Shown in pieces: positions 28,221-37,303 of a stretch of 37,303 nucleotides of DNA (the first letter of the stretch is position 1; every line of letters starts with the position of its first letter). The translations under genes were made by a program, and so were the position numbers. The stretch comes from Chara braunii. Its lineage: Eukaryota; Streptophyta; Charophyceae; Charales; Characeae. The notes beneath the pieces were generated by a model. It had not been told where the DNA came from. It worked only from the letters and a program-made list of their open reading frames with translations, and made no database searches. The DNA lies in assembly GCA_003427395.1 (NCBI GenBank), contig BFEA01000289.1, forward strand, positions 1,176,690 through 1,213,992, in the 5' to 3' direction.

Positions 28221-29478
28221 GGAGAGGCAGCAGGGGCCACACTCCACTTAAGAGAGCATGAGTGTAGGCTCCCTAGTCCATCAGGCGAAGTTAAGACTGC
28301 TCGCCTGTATCATGTGTCAGGCGTGGATAACTCCCTGGCACATTGCTGTCTCAGTGCTCTCACGTTCACGCGATTAGTTAAAAAGGAGCAGTTAGAAGAG
28401 CAGGTCTTCGTAGCCTACGTGAGGCCTGACACTGAGCCTAAAGAGGATAAGCCAATGGACCCAACTATTGCCAAGCTACAGAAAGAGTTTCAAGACTTAG
28501 CAGAACCGCCGACAGGAGTAGTGTCGCGGTCGATCCAACACCGTATAGAGATAGAGCTTGGCAGTAGAACTCCTAAGGGTGCGATTTACAAAATGTCCCC
28601 AAGGGAGTTAGAGGGGTTGCGTAAGCAGTTAGACGAACTCCTCGAAAAGGGTTGGATTATGCGCAATTCGTCTCCTTTTGGAGCACCAGTTTTGTTTGTC
28701 CCCAAGAAGGAGGGAGAATTACGTATGTGTAGCGATTATAGGGGTCTGAATGCCATTACAATGAAGAATGCTGAGCCACTGCCCAGGATAGACGATCTCT
28801 TAGATCGAGTGCAGGGCTGTAAGTATTTTTCAAAGATAGATTTGAAGTTCGGATATCACCAGATAGAAGTTCATCCTGATGACCAGTACAAGACTGCTTT
28901 CTGGACTAGATATAGGCATTATGAGTTCATCGTGATGCCCTTTGGACTAACCAATGAGCCAGCCACATTCCAGCGTTGTATGAATGATGTGTAATGACCA
29001 GTACAAGACTGCTTTCCGAACTAGATATAGGCATTATGAGTTCATCGTGATGCCCTTTGGACTAACCAATGCGCCAGTCACATTCCAGCGTTGTATGAAT
29101 GATGTGTTTAGGCCGTGGTTGGATAGATTTGTCGTAGTCTACTTAGACGATATTCTAGTTTTTAGTAAGACCCTCCAAAAGCATCAGGGTCATTTGAGGC
29201 AGTTCTTGGAGAAGCTAAGAGAGGCTAATTTCAAGATCAATGCAAAGAAGTGCAAGTGGGCCAAGACACAAGTCTTGTACTTGGGCCACGTCTTAGACGG
29301 AGATGGAATTAAGTATGAGGATAGCAAGATAGCGGCGGTTAGAGATTGGTTGACGCCCCGCACGATGACAGAATTGCGGTCGTTTCTAGGCATGGCTAAT
29401 AGGAAGTTCGTAAGGAACTTTTCCATTATCGCCGCTCCCCTTTGCAGGTTGCTCAAGAAGGATGCAATCTGGAAGTGA
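28221..29478 (+). pseudogene. reverse transcriptase (element 3)
   Basis: Linker ([20 protein letters not shown]), [80 protein letters not shown], then a frameshift caused by a 115-bp tandem duplication. The next frame repeats the last block and goes on to VVVYLDDILVFSKT (YLDD codons at 29140-29151), KCKWAKTQVLYLGHVLDG and ELRSFLGMANRKFVRNFS. It ends at TGA 29476-29478 (Trp position). RT copies element RNA into DNA inside the particle. Confidence 0.93.
28879..29107 (+). repeat. 115-bp tandem duplication inside RT
   Basis: TGACCAGTACAAGACTGCTT begins at 28880 and again at 28995, and both copies run to TGAATGATGTGT. They differ at a handful of sites (TTCTGGAC against TTCCGAAC, GAGCCAGCC against GCGCCAGTC). 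The unit is one base longer than a multiple of three, so it shifts the frame. Confidence 0.92.
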
Positions 29479-29976
29479 GACAAAGATTGTACATCCGCTC
29501 TTAAGAAGTTGACGCGAGCCTTGATAGAGTACCATGTCCTCAAGGTGGCAGATCCGTCCTTGCCATTTGTCGTCACCACGGACGCAAGTCAGTATGGTAT
29601 AGGCGTCGTGTTGCAACAGGACGACGACAATGGCTATAGACCCGTAGAGTTCATGTCAGCGAGGATGTCGTTAGAGAAAGTAGCTACCTCGACTTACGTG
29701 AGAGAACTCTACGCTCTCAGGCAAGCCTTAGAGCACTGGAAGCATTATCTGCTTGAGAGGCACTTCAAGGTTTATTTAGACCACAAGACTCTTAGGTGGC
29801 TGAAAACGCAGGCCAAGATGACACCTAAGCTAACTAGGTGGGCAACTGAAATAGATCAATATAACTTTGAGCTCGAACCGGTCAAAGGCAAGTATAATGT
29901 AGTTGCGGATGCTCTAAGTAGGAGATCAGACTACAGGCGTATGCGCAGGACCCTATTTATAGTGTCCTCCTCATGA
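29479..29976 (+). pseudogene. RNase H (element 3)
   Basis: Catalytic set visible in order: D in VVTTDASQYGIGVVL, E in YVRELYALRQALEHW, D in VYLDHKTLRWLKTQ and D in YNVVADALSRR. The motifs are complete. The frame shifts near 29935, where LQAYAQDPIYSVLLMKDK continues in the integrase frame. It would degrade RNA in the RNA:DNA hybrid. It is in the same frame as the preceding RT after the TGA at 29476. Confidence 0.9.
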
Positions 29977-30893
29977 AAGATAAGGTGTCCCCAGAGACCG
30001 AGCCAGATTACCGCACTATAGAGGGATTACTGCTCGAGAAGACCAACGTAGTAGACCGTCTATGCGTTCCTAATAGTGAGGAGATCCGTAGTCTGATCCT
30101 AGGAGAATGCCACGACACAGAAGGACATTTCGGTTGGCAAAAGACTCTAGCCAATCTGATGCATGCCTATATTTGGCCATGAATGAAAGCTGACTGCATA
30201 GAGTACGTTCGCAGTTGCAAAATATGTCAAAGGAATAAGACAACTACACGTGCCCCTCTAGGTCTTCTTCGACCCTTGCCTATTCCTGACCAGCCTGGAG
30301 ATTCAGTCTCCATTGACGTCATGGATGCTAGTGTTAAAAGCAAACATGGAAAGAGCCAAGTCATGGTAATAGTAGATAGATTTAGCAAATATGCTGTTTT
30401 TGTTCCCTTACCCGCAGAAGTTCGTACAGAGTTAGTCATTCAGAAGTTTTTTGACTTTTGGGTTAGTGAGCACGAGATCCCATTGTCCATAGTTTGTGAC
30501 AGAGATACCCGGTTTACAAGTCAGAACTGGCAGGAATTAATGAAAGTATACGGGTCAAAGTTGTTAATGTCGTTTGGCCGTCACCCAGAGACTAACAGTC
30601 GGACCGATCAGATGAATAAGGTCCTGCAGCAAGTTTTGTGCATGTACATTAGACGCGATCAAGTCAACTGGGACGAGATGTTGCCCAAGGTAGCCACTGC
30701 ATATAACAATAGCGTACACTTAGCCACTTGTCGTACTCCCAATGAGCTGCATAAGTCCTTTAGACCGCGCAGACCGTTTGAAGGACTTAACCGGGACCAA
30801 ATTCACAGGCTACCGCCTGGTACTAGGGAGTTTGCGATACAACACGAGAAACTGCCGTTGTTGAGAACCTCAGGAAGGCCCAACACTGAATGA
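29940..30893 (+). pseudogene. integrase with H2C2 finger (element 3)
   Basis: H-X4-H in ECHDTEGHFGW and C-X2-C in RSCKICQRNK form the H2C2 finger, split by a TGA at 30180-30182 (Trp position in W-P-W-M-K). The core has the first Asp in SVSIDVMDAS, the second in IVCDRDTRFTSQNW, and HPETNSRTDQMNK, where the third catalytic residue, Glu in the family (Q-T-E), reads Asp. The frame ends at 30893 with an indel. Integrase inserts the cDNA into chromatin. Confidence 0.9.
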
Positions 30894-31395
30894 CAGAACA
30901 GGCTAACAAGCACCGTCGCCCGTCACAGTTTCAAGTAGGCGACCTAGTCTCGGTCAAGTCCAAAGAGTTTGCTCCTGAGGAAAACATTTCGCAGAAGTTA
31001 CTGCCAGCGTACAGGGGACCATGGCCAGTTCTAGAGGTTAAGGGCGGAGAGGATGGTTCGTCCTATACAATAGAGATCCCAGCACACCTCCACACCTACC
31101 CTTTGTTCCATGCGTCAATGTTGTTGCCGTATGTCACAAGCCAACAGTTTCCATCAAGAAGATCCATGATCCCCCGGACATGGATAAAAGATATGACATT
31201 GAGGGCATTGTAGGTGAAGACGTATTCAGAATAGGAGGTAGAGGTCGTCCACAAAAACAGTATAAGGTCCGATTTGCTTATCAGGAACTCGAGGACGACC
31301 GCAGGTTTACTAGAGCTGAACTTCTAGAAACAGCTCCCAACGTAGTTAGAGCCTATGAGAGAGAAAAGAAAGGTAAAAATCCGGTTTTGGACTGA
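30890..31395 (+). pseudogene. integrase C-terminus and chromodomain (element 3)
   Basis: The next frame gives FQVGDLVSVKSKEFAPEENI and SYTIEIPAHLHTYPLFHASM, the usual end of a Ty3 integrase. A further shift near 31185 opens the chromodomain: RYDIEGIVGEDVFRIGGRGR, KQYKVRFAYQELEDDRRFTR and a helix LLETAPNVVRAYEREKK, ending at TGA 31393-31395. It corresponds block by block to the chromodomains at 4590-4813 and at 7393-7650 on the - strand. Confidence 0.9.
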
Positions 31396-31420
31396 ATTAT
31401 TCTCGGAGGACCTCGAATTT

Positions 31421-31433
31421 AGGCAGGCGGGAG
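31421..31433 (+). other. polypurine tract (element 3)
   Basis: AGGCAGGCGGGAG lies directly before the 3' LTR, the expected plus-strand primer. Confidence 0.75.
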
Positions 31434-32469
31434 TGAAACGGTATTCACGTGTTAGCAGTAATGAATGCAGATCCCAGGGCTCGATCCCTAGTCCTTACCT
31501 TACCTGTGTACAGTACTTGTGTCGACCCCTAGAGTTGAACCCGTGACCTGTGTATTCGCAATAGTTGGTAGGCTGTCGTAGGTCCGTAGGTTGTAGGGGT
31601 TCGATCTGTAAACCTGTCGGGTAGAGGTCTTAGCGAGTTCTAGAAGTCGTAGCTGTAGCTGTTCTGAGAGGTCAAGGTCGTAGCTGCTACAGTCCTGAAA
31701 GGTCAAGGTCGTAGCTGCTACAGTCCTGAAAGGTCAAGGTCGTAGCTGCTACAGTATTCGAAAGGCCAAGCCCACAGATTTCTGGAAGGTCCGGAAGTGG
31801 CCTTTTGAAGGTTTCTCACATTTAGACAGAGGCAAGTGGGCAAGTGGTGAGCCCAACTGCGGTACGTCGGCAGTGCAACTGCATCGAGTTGGCAGTGCGA
31901 CTACATCGAGTTGGCAGTGCAAACCCATGCAGTCAGCAATACTGGTCCCAGTCAGTCACATTCCAGTCAAGCAAGTACCGTGTGGGACTGTATGCACCAG
32001 GGGCATGGGAAAGGGGTCGACCAACGAGTTACGAAAGTATAAATCAAGAGGCAGCGCCCAGCCATTCATTCATTCCTGCGTAAGCCATGCGGAAGCGCTG
32101 CTTGGCAACTTGTGCGAGGTGGTTTGCAGAGTGCCCGAAGACGAAGTGGGCTGAAGGGATAGTTAGCCATAGCTAGTGAGGGACAGCGGCCATAGTCGCC
32201 ATAGTTTATAAACGAGTGTGTTATATGTGTGTGCGTGTGGGATATCCAGGGTGATCCGGAGTTGAGTGAGTGCGAACAGTGGTGTTGAACAGAGAGGCGA
32301 GAGTTGGGATTTATAGGCGCTGATGCGCCATAGCCTGTTAAAGCAAGCTTGTATCCGAACTGTGTTTTCAACTTCCATATCTCTGAGCTTTGAGTGGGCG
32401 CTGTGCACCAGTGTGACTCACCATCTGTTTGCATGAGTGCGGAGTGGAAAGAAAGCGAGTCTGATTGCA
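31434..32469 (+). repeat. 3' LTR of element 3 (1,036 bp)
   Basis: It begins TGAAACGGTATTCA and ends CTGATTGCA. It is longer than the 5' LTR because it has a third copy of the 31-bp unit (31670-31757) and a second copy of the 22-bp unit CAGTGCAACTGCATCGAGTTGG (31871-31914). The TATA box at 32038-32044 is kept. Confidence 0.93.
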
Positions 32470-32717
32470 TACCGCTTTTCAGGGCAGAAATGGAAACAGC
32501 AAAGAGGCCCAATTCTGCTAGGACCTACAAAACTTTTTTTTGAAAATGGAAAACCAGATTGGGCACTCACGCCATAGAAGGTTTGAGATCACTTAGAAGT
32601 TAGATAATAGGCTCAAAGCCACAGAAACAGATTGCTCACCATCTTAGAGCTAACATCAGGTCCCCTGGTACATTCTATGACATCAGGGCGCATAAATATG
32701 CATCCCCCTCCTAGGTT
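32470..32717. other. unassigned sequence after the 3' LTR
   Basis: No frame or repeat recognised. Confidence 0.3.
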
Positions 32718-32752
32718 AGGATAAATCTCCCCCTGTTCTTTTCGGCATCCAT

Positions 32753-32784
<32 letters not shown>

Positions 32785-32852
32785 GGCCCCTGTGCGAGGA
32801 TGACACACAAATCGAGAAATGGTCAAAAAACAAAAAAGGATAAATCTCCCCC
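32718..32852 (+). pseudogene. U6 snRNA retropseudogene with target-site duplication
   Basis: U6-like sequence from 32734 (TGTTCTTTTCGGCATCCATT, a degraded 5' hairpin) runs through AAAATTGGAACGATACAGAG, AAGATTAGCATGGCCCCTGT and GAGGATGACACACAAATCGA to GAAATGGTC. It then ends in an A6CA6 tail. The 16-base word AGGATAAATCTCCCCC stands immediately before (32718-32733) and after (32837-32852) without a mismatch. A-rich tail plus direct repeats are the signature of target-primed reverse transcription by LINE enzymes. It inserted after the flanking DNA was in place and is young enough to keep perfect repeats. Confidence 0.95.
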
Positions 32853-33949
32853 AGTCCATGAACAGTCTGACCCATGGTGCCCAAAAATCCCCAAATTTCT
32901 TCAGAGGTGTGACAGACCCGTCGGGATGGCGGTCCGTCAGGATCAAGACGAAAGGGTGAGGATGAGGGAGATGGCAATGGAGCTGGAAGGTACAGCGCAG
33001 CTCCGACACAGACTCAACACGCACGTGCTCCAATTTGTGCAAATGAATCATGATTGAAAATACAGACTGCAACTGGGGTATACCCCCAAGGGATTAATTG
33101 GACTGGATCGGACTGCTACCAACGATGCTACCGGACAGGGCTGGACTGAATACTCACATGGCCTGTGGGGTCAGGCCAACAGCCTGGTCCCACAGGCCGA
33201 GCAAACAAATAGCTGAGTAGCCCTAGCTGTAGGCCAGGGTAAGTGGAGGCCCGTTGCACGATCTTAAGACCTGTAGTGGATCGGAAGAGCCATAAGCACG
33301 CTATCCGCAAAAACAACGACATTGTGCAACAATAAAGCTGAGAAATCTAGGATGTGGAGTCCATGTGATGCAGCCTAAGCTACATAATGTCATTAAGAAA
33401 AGCAAATATATGCTATACACATCCTGTCTAGCAACACGAAATGAAAACTAGCATGATACAATTCTAAGGTCCTGGAGGCAACTCCCTTAGTGTTGAAAGG
33501 AAAAGTTAGCAATATAGCACAAGATAATGTCGTGTCGCTGAACCACAAGGAGTGGGATGGTCTCGAGGGGTTGAATGCATCCTAAGAAACGAAACTCCTA
33601 GGGGCAGTTGGGAGAGGTCATCATGCTCAGGGGGGGTGGGGAAGGGAGGGGATATGCCTAACTACAGGCATGCAATGACCGACACTAGGGGTGATGATGT
33701 AGTGGGTGAGGGAAACATGCACACAACTCACCAACCGGGAGGGAGCCAGATCTAGGAGCAGGGAAGCCAAGATAATGCTACGGTCCCAATGCCTGTGAGA
33801 TACCAAGGGAGAGCCCAACTCTAGGAGAACCAACTAAGTGAGAACCATCATGCGACACAAAAAAAGAAATGTATAATGTAGGGTGGTTGCATGAAGTAGT
33901 CACGTCCAAAGTAGCATAAGTTGATGAAGTCGTTGAAGTCATCGACGTT
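32853..33949. other. no gene recognised
   Basis: About 1.1 kb of mixed sequence. The longest frames (60-90 codons) lack domains. A G-rich patch (GGGGGGGTGGGGAAGGGAGG) occurs near 33631-33650. Confidence 0.3.
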
Positions 33950-33954
33950 GAGTG

Positions 33955-34445
33955 TAACGGTTAAGGCCACGATAATCGATGCAGAGGCGGAGAATTCCGT
34001 CCGCTTTGCGAGTAAAGAGGACGCGTGCACCCCAAGGGGAGTAACTGCTTTTAATGAAACCCAGTTGAAGGAGCTCCTCAAGCTGACGCTTGAGTTTCGC
34101 CGCCCCCGGGATTGAGAGTCAGTAGGGTGCTTGATGGTGGACACGATAATCACGCACGAGATGGATAAAATGCTCAACACCGCCCATCAGAGGGATCCTG
34201 CTGTATGAGAAATATGAGGGAAAAACGTCGTGGTACGATCGAACCAGCTCGCGAACGGCGGACTCAAAGTCGGTTGTGAACCGCGTGAGTTCCTCGACGT
34301 CTGCGTCGGCGCGAGACGTATATGTGGACTCGGAAGTGAAGCATAGGAACCTGGGATGTCGAAGGGGGGTATCCACAAACTGTGGTGTGGTGGTAGAGAT
34401 GGGAGCCGCAAAGGTAGAGGAAGGGTCGGGGGGATCGGGCTCCAA
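33955..34445 (-). pseudogene. pol linker and start of reverse transcriptase (element 4)
   Basis: In one - strand frame: VRELVRSYHDVFPSYF, GGVEHFIHLVRDYRVHHQ, a TGA at 34121-34119 (CGA position), [20 protein letters not shown], then [16 protein letters not shown] and [14 protein letters not shown]. The similarity stops abruptly where the next RT block (x-Y-P-L-P-x-I-D-D) should begin. The catalytic part of RT is therefore missing. Confidence 0.85.
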
Positions 34446-34481
34446 AAAAATGAGCTCAACGTCTGGACAGAGGGGGTCATA

Positions 34482-35093
34482 TCAAAGAAGATCCATGACA
34501 TTCACCGAGTAGAGAATGACGTCCTCCTTATGCATGAAGTGAGCAAATTGGCGAGGGGAAGTGAAGGCGATGTCTGGGTGGGATCCCCAGGGACGAGGGT
34601 CCTGGGGAGGTAGGTTAGGAGGGGTGTCGCCTGTGGTATAAATGAAGAGGACACGATGGGTTTGACCACACTTCGTTCTAAGAACGAGTGTCTCGGTGGC
34701 CAATTCGGCCTTTATGCCACAAAACTTGCAAGACCAAGGAGTGCCAAGGATAAAGTCGCACCCCGTCTCCAACACATCGAAGTGTGCAGAGGAATGGTAG
34801 TAGCGAGACGCTTGGGTACTATCCAACAGTTGGAAGGTAAGGGAAAAGGGGAGATCAGGGACCGTTTGATTGAAAAAGCACTGTGTCTTGTTATCTCTGA
34901 GGGTAACAGAGATAGGAGAGCGATACCCGAAGGTAGCTAGAGGAGTTTCCTCAACCACGCAACAATGAACGAAATCTCCCTGCGAGCTGAAGTCCCATAA
35001 AGCACGGTACACCCTCGTAGATGTCCCAAGGCGAATGAGAATGATCGGGAGGGTGCGATCAGGGTCAGAGAGGAGAGCGAGAAGATGACGCAA
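34482..35093 (-). pseudogene. aspartic protease region (element 4)
   Basis: 203 open codons. RVYRALWDFSSQGDFVHCC occupies the active-site position, but the D-S/T-G motif reads D-F-S-S, so the catalytic triad is broken. About 75 residues later ETGCDFILGTPWSCKF matches the family D-x-I-L-G-x-P-W block. A Pro-rich tail (PPNLPPQDPRPWGSHPD) leads toward the pol linker. Confidence 0.8.
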
Positions 35094-35742
35094 GACATGT
35101 ATGTGTCTAGTAAGTCGCTTCTAACAAGCTTGAAGAATGCTCAGATCCAGGAAAGATGACACACCATCATTGTCAGTCGTCAGCTGAGCATTACAATGGG
35201 TTGCGAATAGCACAATGCGGAAGTCTCGGAGGGGAAGGATTAGATGTGGTGGTCTACAGGGGGGGAAACGGTACCTTGACAGGTGACGGGGCAGAGGGAA
35301 CTGCGTCTGTCATGTCTGAGGAACCCCTGGTGTGGTGGCCAAAGGGGCAAGCCGCGACTGAGTGGTTGGGAAGCCGACTACAGACGAGGCCTCAGCGGTA
35401 CGCTGCACTGTGGCTACCTAGATGGCGCGGGTTGGGAGGTACCCGGGGGGGGACTGAGATCGACACTGACAAGAGATGTCAGCATAGTACCGATCAAGGG
35501 CAGCATGGTATGGGCATCACGAGGAGGTATGACCATCTTGACGACAATGAGTAAAACCACGACGGGCCTTGATGGCGGCACACTCATCAGGTGTCAGGGC
35601 TCCACGAGGAGGGGCAATACCCTATGGGAGGTCCACGTGAGGAACAACGAACATGTGGGTACCGAGTTGTGCGTACCTATTGTGTGTATAACTTATAGCG
35701 GACATGACCATCCGCAAGAGATCACTGAGAGGGTCAGTCTCG
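35094..35742 (-). pseudogene. gag C-terminal region with degraded zinc knuckle (element 4)
   Basis: The - strand around 35565-35530 reads H-C-R-Q-D-G-H-T-S-S-stop-C-P, a CCHC knuckle lacking its first Cys and interrupted by a stop. The remainder is shifted between frames and not readable as one protein. Confidence 0.5.
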
Positions 35743-36195
35743 TCATCCAAGTGGTACTGGATAACGTCCATGAGCTCGATATCCTTGGGTTGTATCCCCA
35801 AGGGTAGGGTCGAGCTCGGCCATAGCGTTGTCGCCATACTCAAGCGCATTGTAGCGCTGAGAGAATGGTGCTCCGGGCTTAGCCGGGCGGTGAAAACGTC
35901 CATCGAACGAGGAGCGGCCTTGAGTCGCACCGCGAGACTGGGTGGTGGCGGCAGGTCGCGAAGCAGCGGAGAAACGACTTCGCATCCTCAGGGACTGATC
36001 AGCAGCCTCATATGCCTTATCGACCGAAGAGAATGTCTGACTCCATAGCTCTATGCGGTAGTCAATTGGGAGACTGACAAAAAAACAGTCGGTGAGAGTG
36101 GCCTCTTGCAGGAACGTCTCACCACAAGCAAGGCTGGCGTCCCGAAACACCCGGATGTGACGCTCCAGGTCGGCGGGTGCGGAGGACCCGGACAA
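35743..36195 (-). pseudogene. gag core (element 4)
   Basis: 150 open codons: VFRDASLACGETFLQEATLT, FVSLPIDYRIELWSQTFSSV, AYEAADQSLRMRSRFS, then a Ser/Arg/Gln-rich tail (RPAATTQSRGATQGRSS) as in the end of Ty3 Gag before the knuckle. The pattern L-T-x-x-F-x-x-x-L-P-x-x-Y-R-x-x-L is that of the retrotransposon gag domain. Confidence 0.75.
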
Positions 36196-37303
36196 TTTAG
36201 ACTGGTTGACTCGATCTTGAAGAATGCTATGAAGTGGAAGTCTTACCTATACGGCTGCGATGGGTACAATAGCTCTCCCATGCGGCGGAAGGGCTGCCTC
36301 GCGATTTCGTTACCAGCACGTCGTACTACATCTGTTAATGAGTAGTCGTCAGGGTCAGTGTGTGCGTGACTATCTGCAACCACTGCGACACTCGAAATGT
36401 GCCACCGTTCTCGGGTATATCCCAGAGGCGCATAAGGGAGGTCCGTTGGGCCGACGGCGAGGGGAAAGAGGTTGAGGCACCGCATTGCGGCAACAAAAGT
36501 CGGAGTTAATGCAGTGGGAGCAGGTTATGGGCCGTGGCTATTGGCGGAAGGGCCACCAGAGGTGGAGGCAACGACTGTAGACAACTGTGACGGAGTGGCG
36601 AGGTAGGAGGGTAGAGGCGGAGGAGCACGTCAAGGGAAATGAGCCTGCAAGATGGGGGTCGAAGAAGCAGCAGGAGAGGAAGAAGGGTGAGTAGTCTGTG
36701 AAGGGTGAGATTGTCTTAGAGTAAGAATCTTCACGTGGATCTGCGCAAGGGTGGCCTGCAAAGCAACCACTCGTTGGGTGAACGAAGTGGCAGGAGGAGG
36801 AGGAGGAAACGGTACCCGAGCGGGATGTGGCATCCCGAACTGCGGGGTGCTCTAAGGAGGGCGTGATGGAATAAAAGAAGGAAGTAGTGGTGCGCGCCGT
36901 AATGTCGCAATCGGTGCGGGAAGCTGGGAAGCAACACCGGGATGGGTAGATGAAGTTGTCTGGCCAGATGCCAATATCTGGGTGGCAGCACCTACGACAA
37001 TGGTCGAAGCGACAAGGGCGGTGGAGGCTGATGGAGGTGCAGCAACAGACGGGGTTGTTTGAGCGGCAACAACGCTCACCACTGTTGAGGGGGAGTGTTG
37101 GGCCTGAACCGCAAAGGAGGAGGAACCTCCACGTCTCCGTATTTGAAGTCGTGGGGAACTGGACTGTGAACCGGTAGGAGATGGAGTGTGAGAGCGGTGG
37201 GGGGAGCGATGAGGAGAGCTCTTGAGGCGGTTGACGTCAAGGGCAAGCGTATTGAGTGTGAGAGCGGTGGGGGGTGCGATGAGGAGAGCTCTTGAGGCGG
37301 TTG
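36196..37303 (-). pseudogene. gag N-terminal region (element 4)
   Basis: Fragments in shifted frames: a Ser/His/Arg-rich start, an Ala/Thr/Val-rich stretch (37082-36852), Pro-rich PFPPPPPATSFTQR followed by VVALQATLAQIHVKI (helical), and at 36485-36243 a segment DPDDYSLTDVVRRAGNEIAR with FRRMGELLYP. Stops and frame changes prevent one reading. Assigned to gag by position only. Confidence 0.5.
37184..37303. repeat. 70-bp tandem duplication at the window end
   Basis: GAGTGTGAGAGCGGTGGGGG begins at 37184 and at 37254. The second copy is cut by the window edge after 50 bases and differs at one site (GGGGAGCG against GGGGTGCG). Confidence 0.9.

Larger units (their letters stand above)
23370..32469 (+). 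mobile_element. Ty3/gypsy chromovirus element 3, structurally complete (9.1 kb)
   Basis: 5' LTR, initiator-tRNA-Met-type PBS, gag with CCHC knuckle, protease, RT, RNase H, H2C2-D,D,E integrase, chromodomain, polypurine tract and 3' LTR are all present in order on the + strand. At least seven in-frame stops and several frameshifts inactivate it. The two LTRs differ by roughly 4 per cent over their first 370 bases by eye, plus repeat-number differences, so the insertion is old. No target-site duplication is seen (AAGGC before, TACCG after). It lies downstream of exon B and so probably within the same host gene. Confidence 0.92.
33950..37303 (-). mobile_element. Ty3/gypsy element 4, 5' part only, running off the window
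   Basis: On the - strand, from the window end leftwards: Pro/Ser-rich gag start, gag core, degraded zinc knuckle, protease, pol linker and the first ~60 residues of RT, where it breaks off near 33955. RNase H, integrase and the 3' LTR are absent. Its blocks are unlike elements 1-3, so it is a fourth lineage. The 5' LTR, if any, is beyond 37303. Confidence 0.82.

Noticed and set aside
23340-32500. Inverted similarity between the flanks of element 3 (CCTGAAAGGC before, GCTTTTCAGG after)
   Set aside because: Ten bases with a mismatch, not adjacent to both LTR ends, likely chance.

Overview
This is a repeat-rich nuclear segment of a eukaryote with a large genome. I see no bacterial-style operons. 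It is filled with decayed Ty3/gypsy retrotransposons of the chromovirus type, a LINE, at least five U6 snRNA-derived copies, tRNA-like SINE candidates and long microsatellites. The one stretch that looks like host coding sequence is a pair of exons, 14671-14840 and 22365-22536 on the + strand. Their splice phases fit exactly, and together they encode about 114 residues of a HYDIN-like ASH/MSP-domain protein, a component of the central pair apparatus of motile cilia. A TE-laden genome with an initiator-tRNA-Met-type primer site, chromodomain Ty3 elements and a flagellar gene fits a streptophyte with swimming sperm, such as a charophyte alga like Chara, or a bryophyte or fern. The taxon is inference.

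Layout. 1-1850: U6 fragment (-), 64-bp tandem array, two tRNA-like sequences (-), two A32 tracts. 1858-4850: broken Ty3 element 1 (+), with a zinc knuckle, protease, RT, a deletion joining RNase H to integrase, and a chromodomain. 4850-7390: no gene recognised; a possible PPT/LTR junction at 6242 and a minisatellite. 7393-7650: orphan chromodomain fragment (-). 7670-8480: GC repeats, then a composite tandem repeat of antisense U6 plus CTC-rich sequence. 8490-12195: broken Ty3 element 2 (+). 12200-14010: microsatellites and a 40-base gap. 14229-14316: U6 pseudogene (+).

14671-22536: the two HYDIN-like exons and the 7.5-kb intron between them. The intron holds a LINE whose 5' half (15670-18664, +) carries endonuclease and RT. 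Its 3' half (19688-21297) lies inverted on the - strand with its own poly(A) tail. A shared 12-bp target-site sequence marks both outer ends, which suggests one insertion later rearranged by an internal inversion.

23370-32469: Ty3 element 3 (+), structurally complete, with both LTRs, PBS, gag, protease, RT, RNase H, integrase, chromodomain and PPT, but inactivated by stops, frameshifts and a 115-bp duplication. 32718-32852: a U6 retropseudogene with a perfect 16-bp target-site duplication. 33950-37303: the 5' part of another Ty3 element on the - strand, cut off within RT and running past the window end.

None of the transposon reading frames looks intact. The window is best read as part of a long-intron ciliary gene that has accumulated mobile elements. 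I found no convincing new enzymatic system. The strongest observations are the split HYDIN-like gene, the inverted LINE half, and the recurrent capture and amplification of U6 sequence.
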